Source of the DNA: Chloroflexota bacterium
Lineage (GTDB): Bacteria > Chloroflexota > Ktedonobacteria > Ktedonobacterales > JADMIN01
Direction of reading: 5' to 3'
Length of the DNA stretch: 64,000 bases
Assembly (NCBI GenBank): GCA_021323855.1
Contig: JAJPKE010000036.1
Span: forward strand, 62,001 to 126,000
Shown piece by piece: positions 42,037 to 50,049 of the stretch (position 1 is its first letter; every line of letters starts with the position of its first letter). The position numbers were made by a program, and so were the translations under genes. Below the pieces are notes generated by a model. The model did not search any database and was not told the origin of the DNA. It worked only from the letters and a program-made list of their open reading frames with translations.

Positions 42037-42420
42037 CTAGTGGTGATCCTCTCCCCTCACACTGGATTGTTGCGGATATAGTGCCTTGCCAATATAACTC
42101 ACATTCCCCATACGACGCAATAGCGTTAGTGCTGATGGGCCAAGATTTTTCACTATTTCGCTCTCGGCTACACGACCATCTTCCCACTGCTCTTGTCTGA
42201 TATGCGCCAGACAAGCATACTCGAATTCGGACAGTTGCTCCGCCAGGCAGCAACACGTTGTTATCTGTAGATATCTATTGAGGTGTCTCTGGTGCTAGTT
42301 GACGGCAGCGCCGGACGCTGCCGCACACTGTAGGGTAGTGGAGTCGTCACCTTTTCCAGTTTCCAGTTTCCAGAGGGCAGTTCTCAGGTTCCAGCAGGTT
42401 CAGAAAGTAGGGACCAACCT
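42037..42420. other. Long non-coding gap with one hairpin
   Basis: No gene is supported in these 384 bases between two divergent genes. A perfect hairpin GGCAGCG-CCGGA-CGCTGCC lies at 42304-42322. At about 42354-42392 are near-repeats of TTCCAGTTTCCAG. The middle part (42060-42280) is AT-richer than its surroundings and probably contains the promoters for both genes, but no convincing -35/-10 pair was found. Confidence 0.45.
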
Positions 42421-44118
42421 ATGCGCGTTTCCAGCCCACCCAAAGGGCGCACCCGTATCATGCGCTTTGGCATGATCGCGCTTCTTGGCATTGTGGCGCT
42501 TGGGGGAGTGTTGGCCGTCATTCACGGTCTACCCGCCCATGCAGCCCAATCCAACCGCACGCAGTACAGCGCCACCAAAGGCGTTCTGACGCCGGTTGGC
42601 GTCGTCAATCCGCGCGCGCTGCCGGCGGATACCTCAGCCGGGTCCGTCCACAGCCGCGCGCCACGTGCGACGCACGCGCATGCCACGGCCAGCGCAGCGA
42701 CAGCCAGCCATATCGTTGCATCTTCCGCGACGGTAGCGGCGGCGAAAACCGGCTCGCTGATTCGCAACTTCAACGGCACCAGCAGCCATGATAGCGCCGT
42801 GACGAACTTCGGTTTGGAGTTCGAGCCGCCCGATCAGGGCCTCTGCGTGGGCAACGGCTTCGTGTTGGAGCCGGTCAACTCCGCCTATAACATCTATCGC
42901 AACGACGGCACACTCGTTGTTGGGCCGATCAATGTCAATGCGCTGTTTGGCGAGGGGCTGAAGCAGTTCACCAGCGACCCGCGCTGCCTCTTCGACAAGG
43001 CGACGCACACCTGGTTCGCCTCAATCCTCTTCATCAACGACAAGAACACCGCTGCCCGCACCGATCTCGCGGTGAACACCTCTGGTGACCCGACGACGCC
43101 GTGGACCATCTATCATATTGATGCGACCGACAACGGCAATCATGGCATGCCGAATCATCCCGGATGCCCCTGCTTCGGCGATCAACCGCTGATCGGCATT
43201 GACCAGTTCAACGTCTACATCAGCACCAACGAGTTTTCGATTCTCGGCTCGCAGTTCAACGGCGCGCAAATCTATGCGCTCTCGAAGTCTGATCTGGTGG
43301 CGCTGGACCATCCGGTGCATTTCGTCCACTTCGACAACCTCACCAGCGGCGGCGCGATTGCCGCTTCGGTGCAGCCGGCCATCACCTACGGCTCTTCCGA
43401 CGCCGAATATTTCATGAATTCGCTGGACCCCAACGGCACCGGCGACAACCGCATCGGCGTCTGGGCGCTGACCAATCGTAACGCTGTCTTCCAGGGCAAC
43501 GTGCCGGTGCTCTCCAGCGTCGTCATCACGTCTGAGCCGTATGCCATCCCGCCGGGCGCGATGCAGCAGGGCGCTTCGAGTCTACTGGATTCCGGCGACG
43601 ACCGCATGCAGCAGGTGGAGAACATCAACGGCGACCTCTGGGGCGAACTGACCACCGCCGTCACCATCTCCGGCGACTCGACGACCCGCGCCGGCGCCGC
43701 CTGGTTCAAGGTGCATGCGCATCTGAACGGTCAGGTAATCGGCGGGGCCAGCATCCGCGACCAGGGCTATGTCGCCGTCGCCGGCAACTACCTGATCTAT
43801 CCGGCCATCCAGGAAGCCAGCACCGGCGCCGTGGCGATGATTATGACGCTCTCCGGCCCGACCTTCTTCCCCAGCGTGGTCTATGGCGTGCTGACGCCCG
43901 GCCAGACACAGTTCACCTCGCTACGCATCGCCGCCTTTGGCTCCGGCTCGTATAGCCCAAACTCGACGCGCTGGGGCGACTATTCGTTCGCCGTCCTCGA
44001 TCCCAATAACCAGGGTATCTGGCTGGCGACCGAGTACGTTCCGCCGCTTTCCAGCCAGACGCCGGACGGCCTGCAAAACTGGGGCACGCGCGTGATCGAG
44101 GTCAACGCGAAGGTCTAA
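42421..44118 (+). CDS. Large secreted protein of unknown function (probable beta-propeller)
   Basis: A 565-residue exported protein. The signal peptide is residues 1-42 (RTRIMRFGMIALLGIVALGG, ending at PAHAAQS). A Ser/Ala/Thr/His-rich spacer reaches about 115. The mature part is beta-rich and begins LIRNFNGTSSHDSAVTNFG, then FEPPDQGLCVGNGFVLEPVN. Paired cysteines (CPCFGDQPLIGIDQFNVYI) and repeated aromatic/Asp-rich segments suggest a beta-propeller. No catalytic signature is recognised. A short AGGGA precedes the ATG. It is a single gene, followed after 181 bases by a Uma2-family gene. Confidence 0.7.
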   Translation: MRVSSPPKGRTRIMRFGMIALLGIVALGGVLAVIHGLPAHAAQSNRTQYSATKGVLTPVGVVNPRALPADTSAGSVHSRAPRATHAHATASAATASHIVASSATVAAAKTGSLIRNFNGTSSHDSAVTNFGLEFEPPDQGLCVGNGFVLEPVNSAYNIYRNDGTLVVGPINVNALFGEGLKQFTSDPRCLFDKATHTWFASILFINDKNTAARTDLAVNTSGDPTTPWTIYHIDATDNGNHGMPNHPGCPCFGDQPLIGIDQFNVYISTNEFSILGSQFNGAQIYALSKSDLVALDHPVHFVHFDNLTSGGAIAASVQPAITYGSSDAEYFMNSLDPNGTGDNRIGVWALTNRNAVFQGNVPVLSSVVITSEPYAIPPGAMQQGASSLLDSGDDRMQQVENINGDLWGELTTAVTISGDSTTRAGAAWFKVHAHLNGQVIGGASIRDQGYVAVAGNYLIYPAIQEASTGAVAMIMTLSGPTFFPSVVYGVLTPGQTQFTSLRIAAFGSGSYSPNSTRWGDYSFAVLDPNNQGIWLATEYVPPLSSQTPDGLQNWGTRVIEVNAKV

Positions 44119-44299
44119 AGTTCTGACCGTCCGAGTGGAGCGTAGCCTCCATCCGAACTATCCACTAGCCACCCATCTCGCACGCCAGGCAGTTGCGGGG
44201 TAGGTGGCTTTGTTGTTTGGCGTTCATGTGGTGCTGCATTTTGGTGGTATGCTGCTGAGGGGAGATAGGGAATTGCTGAATCATAGAAGGGGCGAATAG

Positions 44300-44905
44300 A
44301 TGCGACGTGAAACGATAGCGCCCTGGGCAGAACCGGAACCAAACGCGCACGACATGATGAGCGCATCCGACCTGTTGGCGCTCAGCGACAAAAACTGGCG
44401 CTATGAGTTAGTGCAGGGGAGATTGGTACATATGCCACCCGTCGGCGGCGGACATGGCCGGATGAGCGTCAAGCTGGCCTCGGCGTTGGATGCGTTTGTC
44501 GAGCAGCACGCGCTCGGCTGCGTGATGGGATCGGAGACAGGATTTCTCCTCAGCCGCCCCGATGAACCGGATACCGTTCTTGCGCCGGCTGTCGCATTCG
44601 TCCGCGCTGACCACATGCCGGATAGACAGAGCGCGGAGTGGAACGAGTTCTGGCGGGTCGCGCCGGATCTGGTGGCCGAAATCGTCTCGCCAAGCCAGTT
44701 CAGGCCGGAGATGGCGGAGAAGGCGCGGGCATGGCTGGCGGCTGGTGTGTTGCTCGTGTGGGTCATCTGGCCCTCGCGGCAAGAGGTGGATGTCTGGCTG
44801 CCGGGAGCCGATGCTCCGACTAAAACCCTCAGCAAGACCGATGCGCTGGATGGTCTCACTGTTCTGCCAGGATTCACCCTGCCGGTTGCGCGCCTCTTTG
44901 CATAG
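44300..44905 (+). CDS. Uma2-family (DUF820) PD-(D/E)XK-like protein, altered active site
   Basis: A 201-residue Uma2/DUF820 protein, a restriction-endonuclease fold abundant in Cyanobacteria and Chloroflexota. The core reads WRYELVQGRLVHMPPVGG, then VLAPAVAFVRADHMP, then DLVAEIVSPSQFRPEMAEKARAWLAAGVLLVWVIWP. The usual RPDVAFV motif here has alanine for the metal-binding aspartate (GCT instead of GAT), while E and K of the E-x-K part remain. Nuclease activity may therefore be lost. AGAAGGGGCG precedes the ATG. Uma2 genes are often multicopy and mobile; function is unproven. Confidence 0.85.
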   Translation: MRRETIAPWAEPEPNAHDMMSASDLLALSDKNWRYELVQGRLVHMPPVGGGHGRMSVKLASALDAFVEQHALGCVMGSETGFLLSRPDEPDTVLAPAVAFVRADHMPDRQSAEWNEFWRVAPDLVAEIVSPSQFRPEMAEKARAWLAAGVLLVWVIWPSRQEVDVWLPGADAPTKTLSKTDALDGLTVLPGFTLPVARLFA

Positions 44906-44995
44906 TGCCGAGCAGGAATGAGCGGCTGCTCCGCACGTTGTGATAGACTTCGTAGCAGATATGTTCACGCTTACGATGAAATGGGAGTATAGAGC

Positions 44996-45211
44996 ATGAA
45001 AGCAACTTCAACCACCAAAGAGCAAATAAATAGTTATCTCGACCGGCTTTCTCTGCAAGATCAAGAGCGCGTGCTGGCATTTGTGCAACGTCTCGCAGGC
45101 GTACCGCAGGGTATTCCTGCCCAAGAATTCCTCGACTTTTTCCGGCAGTTTCCTCTTACTCAGGAGGAAGCTGACAATATGCGGCAGATATTGGACGAAA
45201 TTGAGCAATAA
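44996..45211 (+). CDS. Antitoxin-like small protein (partner of PIN toxin)
   Basis: A 71-residue helical, acidic protein (KEQINSYLDRLSLQDQERVLAFVQRLAG) of the size and composition of antitoxins paired with PIN-domain toxins. It resembles DUF2281-like small proteins that contain a helix for toxin binding, but no clear DNA-binding motif is visible. Its stop codon is followed directly by the ATG of the PIN gene, so both are made from one message. The gene pair has lower GC and different codon use from its neighbours, a sign of horizontal transfer. GGGAG is 8 bases before the ATG. Confidence 0.75.
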   Translation: MKATSTTKEQINSYLDRLSLQDQERVLAFVQRLAGVPQGIPAQEFLDFFRQFPLTQEEADNMRQILDEIEQ

Positions 45212-45631
45212 ATGTCAGTTATTTTGCCTGATTATCTCCTCGACACGGGTGTTGCAAATCGTGTCGCGTTGGAGGAACCTGCAATTCTCCAAAGATTAGC
45301 TCATACACAATCAGTCTTCGTACCAGATATCGTGCTGGGTGAACTCTATTTCGGCGCATACTTGTATACATACCGGCACAACAGCACAAAGTTTCTGGAT
45401 ATTTACGATGCGTTTTATATGCGATACTGCAACGAGATTCTTTACTGCGATGACGAAACTGCGCGTATTTATGGCGCTATTTCGGCGGAGTTGACTGCAA
45501 AGGGCGGCATTATGCAGCAAAATGACATGTGGATTGCAGCATTGAGTCGGCAATATAACCTGACTCTGGCGACAATGGACAGTGATTTTCAGCGCATACC
45601 TGGCCTCTCCTTCGTCCTTTTCTCACATTGA
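45212..45631 (+). CDS. PIN-domain ribonuclease toxin (VapC-like)
   Basis: A 139-residue PIN-domain protein. The acidic residues fit VapC: YLLDTGVANRVA (first Asp), VLGELYFGAY (Glu), QNDMWIAALSRQYN (Asp) and LATMDSDFQRIPGL (last Asp). VapC toxins cut specific tRNAs or rRNA and are held in check by the antitoxin encoded directly upstream. The reading frame begins immediately after the antitoxin stop codon. Its last 9 bases overlap the convergent end of the glycosyltransferase fusion gene. Composition is AT-rich for this window. Confidence 0.85.
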   Translation: MSVILPDYLLDTGVANRVALEEPAILQRLAHTQSVFVPDIVLGELYFGAYLYTYRHNSTKFLDIYDAFYMRYCNEILYCDDETARIYGAISAELTAKGGIMQQNDMWIAALSRQYNLTLATMDSDFQRIPGLSFVLFSH

Positions 45632-48460
45632 CCACATGGACGCCCACCAACGCCGTGGATATGCCGCTGGTCTCCGCATAGGCAGCCAGGAGCGCAGCGG
45701 TCGCGGCTCCGGCTGGCAGACCTGCCGGTAGATGCTGTGCAGCCGCCCCAATTCCACGTGTGGCGCGTACCAATCACGCACCAGCCAGGGATTGCGCTGC
45801 GCCTCCGCGTGATAACGCGGCAGGTCTTCGAGGCAATCGCTGATGGCCTCAGCCAGCGCCCCAGGTGTATGCGCTGGCACGAGCCGGCATCCCCAGGCAT
45901 CGCGCAGGAGTTCGGGGAAGACACCCGAACGCGCCGCAATGATCGGCGTTCCCATCGCCATCGCCAGCAGCATCCCCCGGCTGGCCGTTTCATGCCACTG
46001 CGGAAATACCGCGATATCGCTCGCCGCCAGCAGGTCAGCGACATCCTCGCGCGGACCCAGGCAGCAGACCATGCCATCCAGCCCGCGCAGGCCGATAGCT
46101 CGCCGCAATCGCTCCATGCGCGCAGCCTGTGTATTATGCGTCGCAGCCCTGCCGGGGAACGACTCCGAGGCCAGCACAACGCGCAGATGCGGATAGGCGC
46201 CGGAGAGCAGCGTGACCGCTTCCAGCAGATCATGGTGGCCGCTGGTGGGCGTTACAGGACCAACCACCGTCAGCAGGGGCGCGCCATCCTGTACACCTGC
46301 CATCCGCCGTAGCGAGGCAATACGTTCGGGCGACGGGCGCGGCGGCGGCTCGATGCTCGGACGCAGCACGCGCACCACCGGACCGAGGACACGCAGGTGG
46401 TACGAACGCGCCACCGTCTGCGATTCCGCCAGTACGCCATCGGTCCAGGCGGCCAGCGCATCCAGCGCGAACTGTCGTCCCGGTGGCGCAATATCGCGCG
46501 CTCGCCACTGAACCGGCACACCGGCCAGCCGCCCCGCGAAGAGGCCAGGAAGATGCAACCGTGACTCCGTGCTGACGAGCAGATCAAGGTCAAGCTCCAG
46601 CAGCGCGCGGGTGATGCGCGCCCACTCCACCAGCGCATCCCAGGCAGAGCGCGCATCCCGCACCAGCGCATAGAGCGACGAGCCGGGTGGAATCTGCGCC
46701 AGCCGGTTCAGCCAGAGACGCCAGCGATGCGCCTCCATTGGCATGCGTGGCTTATGCGGCGCTGGAATCGAGGGTCGAACGATGCGCGTATGCGTCTGGG
46801 TGCCGCGCACCAGCGTCGCCAGCCCGCCCGGACCAAGCGCAATCACCAGCGGCGTGATGCGGCGGCGATCCAGCGTGCAGAGATGCTCATAGAGCGTAAG
46901 CGCCAGATCACCGCGTTCATCGCCATGAATCAGATAGCCGATGCGCAAGGGATAACCGCGTAGCCGCTCGATATCAGCGTTTCGTGCGGCTCGTGCAGAG
47001 ACCGCGCCGGTGGTGGCGTTGGCGAGGCCGAGGAAGAACCAAAAGAAGAGGCCGGGCAGCGGCTCGCTGAGCGGCGCGGTGGCCATGCTGGCGATGACGA
47101 CGAAGAGCGTCAATCCCCAACCCGCCAGCACAGCACCCGCCTCACCGCTGGTCGGGCGCAGCCGCCGATATGTGCGCCAACACTGAAACAGCGCAATCGC
47201 CAGGATAGATGCCAGCGCCACCAACCCCGGCAGCCCCAGCGTCTCCAACGTGACGAGATATTGCGGGCGTGCGAGATTGCCCGTCCCGGCAATTCCGCTG
47301 CCAAGTGGCGTCTGTGTGGCGGCGCTAAGCGCGTGGCTCCAAACAGCGCCGTTGAAGAAGAGCGCAGTCGCGTTTTGGGTTGCGCCCAGCCAGCCGCCGG
47401 GCGTGCGTGGGGTGAGCGCCAGCACTGGCAGCGCCAGTGCCGATAGGATGGCGACCTCGCTGAGCCGTCGCCGCGCCAAAGAAACGCCGCCCAGCGCGAC
47501 GGCAATGGCGATCAGCGTGCTGCGCGACCCGGTGAGCGAGAGCGCGCCGCCCAGCGCCAGCAGATAGAACGGTAGCCCAATCGCCAGCGTCAGGCACAAC
47601 GCAGGCGTTGCGCGCCCCAGCGTCCAGAGCCAGTAGCGCCGCCGCGCATCCCAACTGAGGCTGAGGATCAGCGCCAGCGCGAAGAACGGCGCCAGCGCCA
47701 GCGCGCCAGGGAGCAGCGTCGCCACTGAAGTTGTCACTATCGGGTAGACCGTCGTCGCGACAAGCGTGAGCAGCGCCAGCGCCAACGCCGTGCCAATAGC
47801 CAGCCAACCGAACGCCTGCACGATGCGTGCGCGTTGCCTGCCCGCGTCTGATACTCTGCGTTCTGGACGCGAAATCAATCTGGCGGATGGTCGAACCCTC
47901 ACCCCCTGACCCCACCGCTCCGCTTCTCGCCTCCTCCGCAACTCGATGAGTTGCTTCCCTGCTCTGCAGGGTGTCGGCTCGCTCCCGCGAGGAGAGGGGG
48001 AACCATGCTGGCCGCCGTCCAATGGCGGAGCGGACATTCCTGTCTGCCGTCGGGCGGGAGTGGGCCAGAGCGACATGCCGATGAAGAAGAGCGAAAGCGG
48101 GGCCAGCGTCGTGGCGAGTCCTGCGAGCAGATGGGCGCGCGAACCGAGGAGCAACGCCAGCGAGATGAGCAGCGCATAGGCGACGACGCTCGCCGTCAGC
48201 GCGTTCAGCGGCAGCACGGCGCGGCGCTGGCGGCTCAACAGCAACAGCACGGCCAGCGGCACAAAGCAGAGGGGATAGAGCATTGCCAGCGCCGGCACAC
48301 GGATGAGCGCGGCCAGCAGACCGCTAAACGGGGCGAGCGCCAGCAGCGCGCCCACAACTATCACCATCAGCGCCGGATGCACATATGGTCGCGCCATGCT
48401 GCGTGTGCGCCCAGTAGAGGCGAGCGTTGCCGGATGAGCATGGAGGCGATGGGTCTGCAT
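45623..48460 (-). CDS. O-antigen ligase-like membrane domain fused to a GT4 glycosyltransferase
   Basis: A 945-residue fusion. The N-terminal half (about 25-480) has ten or more hydrophobic helices and the SRSTLIAIAVAL loop typical of WaaL/Wzy ligase-polymerases. The C-terminal half (about 505-925) is a GT-B glycosyltransferase of family 4: an N-terminal Rossmann part (IGYLIHGDERGDLALTLYEH), a donor-binding part with LTVVGPVTPTSGHHDLLEA, and SDIAVFPQWHETASRGMLLA with the E-x7-E-like acid pair. Residues 133-210 are a repeat-derived Arg/Pro-rich insert between two helices. It probably builds or polymerises an exopolysaccharide from an undecaprenyl-linked sugar. The end overlaps the PIN gene by 9 bases. 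Confidence 0.8.
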   Translation of the reverse strand: MQTHRLHAHPATLASTGRTRSMARPYVHPALMVIVVGALLALAPFSGLLAALIRVPALAMLYPLCFVPLAVLLLLSRQRRAVLPLNALTASVVAYALLISLALLLGSRAHLLAGLATTLAPLSLFFIGMSLWPTPARRQTGMSAPPLDGGQHGSPSPRGSEPTPCRAGKQLIELRRRREAERWGQGVRVRPSARLISRPERRVSDAGRQRARIVQAFGWLAIGTALALALLTLVATTVYPIVTTSVATLLPGALALAPFFALALILSLSWDARRRYWLWTLGRATPALCLTLAIGLPFYLLALGGALSLTGSRSTLIAIAVALGGVSLARRRLSEVAILSALALPVLALTPRTPGGWLGATQNATALFFNGAVWSHALSAATQTPLGSGIAGTGNLARPQYLVTLETLGLPGLVALASILAIALFQCWRTYRRLRPTSGEAGAVLAGWGLTLFVVIASMATAPLSEPLPGLFFWFFLGLANATTGAVSARAARNADIERLRGYPLRIGYLIHGDERGDLALTLYEHLCTLDRRRITPLVIALGPGGLATLVRGTQTHTRIVRPSIPAPHKPRMPMEAHRWRLWLNRLAQIPPGSSLYALVRDARSAWDALVEWARITRALLELDLDLLVSTESRLHLPGLFAGRLAGVPVQWRARDIAPPGRQFALDALAAWTDGVLAESQTVARSYHLRVLGPVVRVLRPSIEPPPRPSPERIASLRRMAGVQDGAPLLTVVGPVTPTSGHHDLLEAVTLLSGAYPHLRVVLASESFPGRAATHNTQAARMERLRRAIGLRGLDGMVCCLGPREDVADLLAASDIAVFPQWHETASRGMLLAMAMGTPIIAARSGVFPELLRDAWGCRLVPAHTPGALAEAISDCLEDLPRYHAEAQRNPWLVRDWYAPHVELGRLHSIYRQVCQPEPRPLRSWLPMRRPAAYPRRWWASMWSM
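47895..48080. repeat. Dispersed repeats inserted in a coding region
   Basis: Inside the ligase-glycosyltransferase gene. The tract contains CACCCCCTGACCCCACCGCT, an inner palindrome CAACTCGATGAGTTG, CTCCCGCGAGGAGAGGGGGA (first family, diverged as at 28.4 kb), and CGGACATTCCTGTCTGCCG (a third type, also near 59.88 kb). The reading frame stays open through the whole insert, which is why the protein carries a 75-residue low-complexity segment here. Confidence 0.78.
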
Positions 48461-48486
48461 GGCGCTGTTGCTCTTCTAGGTCGCTG

Positions 48487-49722
48487 CTAGGGTGTGACGC
48501 TCTGCTTCGCGGCAGCCTCGCTTGCCGTGATCGTGATACGGGGCGTGCGAATTCTGCCAGCTTTGCTGCGTCTGAATGTACGAGTTGTGCCAACCACTGC
48601 GCCTCTATCAGCCACGGCGGCCAGATTGGGCGTTTCCACTGCGCTCGTGATGGCGCAGGGTTGAGCCACTGCCACGGTAGGCGCTGCCGTTGTTCTCGCA
48701 GGTCGTGTTTTGGCGATCCGCGCGACGGTCGGCGGGAAGACGGGGGCCAGCCGCTCCCAGTGCAGATGCTCCCAGGTGGTTCGCGCATCCAATCCAGCGG
48801 CCAGCAGCTCTTCTATGATGCCGCGCGCAGCCCACTGGCGCAGGCGTCCGCGCGCCGTGGCGGCGGAGCAAAACGTCTCCGGCAGGCGGGACCAGTGGAC
48901 GCCGGAACGCAGCACGAAGAAGATCGCGTCCATCGCCTGCCGGTCCAGCGGGCGCGTGCGTTCGGGATGCCGGGTGGCGGGCAGCAAGGCTTCGATGCGC
49001 TGCCAGAGTTGATCTGAGAGCCGCCAGCCATCATCTTTGCCCGCCAGCAACGCCTGCTCATCCGCGTGTGTATCACCCTCTGCTGGCGCCAGCGGAGTTG
49101 GCATCAATGCGCCGCTGAGTGGATGGTGCCGTTTGCGGGCGTTCTGGAGCGCAATCCGCGCCTGCTCGATGAAGGCATAGGCGCTGATGGCTGGCGAGAC
49201 AATCGCATGGACGCCCGCCCGCGCCAGGTCTTCGATCTCCACGAAGTCCAGTCGCGTCATCACCACCAGCGCGACCGGGCGGTGCGCCAGTTGTTGCGTC
49301 AGCAGCATGACCAGACGGTGGCCTGAGATGTTCTGGAAGCCGTCACACATCAGATCGGCAGCGTCCATATCAATCACCACGATATCGGCGCGGATGCGGT
49401 CAATCGCCTCCGGTAGCCGGTTCCAGGCCGCCACATAGCGTAGATCGAAGCGCGCTTCACGCAGCCCGGAGGTGATATCGTCGCGTTCACGTAAGAGAGT
49501 TTGTGCCGTCAGAATGACTGGGGCCAGCGCCTGCCCGGCAAGGTCCGCCGGCAGGGCTTGTAGATGCGCTTGTTCTTGTTGTTCTTGAACCACGCTTGCC
49601 ATTCGTTTGCTACGCGCTCGCTTATGCCAGGATGGAGCGCGTCTCCTTCCAGCCCTTTCCCAGTGCAAGAACAAGGCCACGCTGTTGCGCTTGCTCTGGG
49701 GCGGCAATTTCCGGACACTCAT
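48487..49722 (-). CDS. Receiver-like domain fused to a transposase N-terminal domain
   Basis: A 411-residue protein with an unusual combination. Residues 65-195 look like a response-regulator receiver (IRADIVVIDMDAADLM, LALVVMTRLD-type beta-4, AGVHAIVSPA beta-5). The conserved lysine is replaced by serine and the N-terminal acidic pair is missing, so it is probably a pseudo-receiver. Residues 234-312 match DUF4096, the N-terminal helix-turn-helix of IS5-type transposases: LSDQLWQRIEALLP, AIFFVLRSGVHWSRLPETF, ARGRLRQWAARG. The catalytic DDE domain is absent; instead there is a Thr/Ala/Arg-rich tail. An ATG at 49602 is an alternative start. It looks like a transcription factor that borrowed transposase DNA binding. 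Confidence 0.72.
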   Translation of the reverse strand: MSVRKLPPQSKRNSVALFLHWERAGRRRAPSWHKRARSKRMASVVQEQQEQAHLQALPADLAGQALAPVILTAQTLLRERDDITSGLREARFDLRYVAAWNRLPEAIDRIRADIVVIDMDAADLMCDGFQNISGHRLVMLLTQQLAHRPVALVVMTRLDFVEIEDLARAGVHAIVSPAISAYAFIEQARIALQNARKRHHPLSGALMPTPLAPAEGDTHADEQALLAGKDDGWRLSDQLWQRIEALLPATRHPERTRPLDRQAMDAIFFVLRSGVHWSRLPETFCSAATARGRLRQWAARGIIEELLAAGLDARTTWEHLHWERLAPVFPPTVARIAKTRPARTTAAPTVAVAQPCAITSAVETPNLAAVADRGAVVGTTRTFRRSKAGRIRTPRITITASEAAAKQSVTP

Positions 49723-49990
49723 GACGTTCCCCGGACTTTTACCTGCTAATTAGAGGTAGCGTCTGGCGCCAGTGTCCACTCCTCAAGAACGAAGAGTGAA
49801 CACGGCAGGCCAGCGACATAGGAATCCTTGCCACTGGTCTGCCTACCCCTCACCACAACCACCCCACCGCACCACTTCACCCGCACAAACCATACCATAA
49901 TACTGATTTCAGTATTATAAGATGGAAGCATCAGGAGAAAAGTAACGGGACACCCCTATCGGCTAGCGCCAAATATCCACAAATGCCCTC
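49723..49990. other. Gap with a perfect 9-bp AT-rich dyad
   Basis: Most of the 327-base gap between divergent genes. It carries ATAATACTG-ATTT-CAGTATTAT (49897-49918), a perfect 9-bp inverted repeat containing TATAAT when read on the minus strand, and a weaker inverted repeat GTGTCCACTC/GAGTGAACAC at about 49769-49802. The first could be an operator for the receiver-transposase gene. No small gene is supported. Confidence 0.5.
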
Positions 49991-50021
49991 TTGACCTTCC
50001 AGCGATGGGAAGGTGTACGCT
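49991..50021 (+). promoter_or_regulatory. MerR-type promoter with copper-class operator
   Basis: TTGACC (49991-49996) and TACGCT (50016-50021) are 19 bases apart, the over-long spacing typical of MerR-activated promoters. The perfect dyad ACCTTCC-AGCGATG-GGAAGGT (49994-50014) fills the spacer and matches the CueR/HmrR copper-responsive operator pattern ACCTTCC-N7-GGAAGGT. It lies 28 bases before the ATG of the merR gene, so autoregulation and control of the downstream metallothionein-like gene are both expected. Confidence 0.88.
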
Positions 50022-50049
50022 TATGCGCAGAAAGGGGGTGAGGCGGCAG

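Noticed and set aside
50005-50049. A 15-residue longer start for the metal-type MerR gene
   Set aside because: That start lies within the MerR promoter itself, upstream of the expected transcription start.
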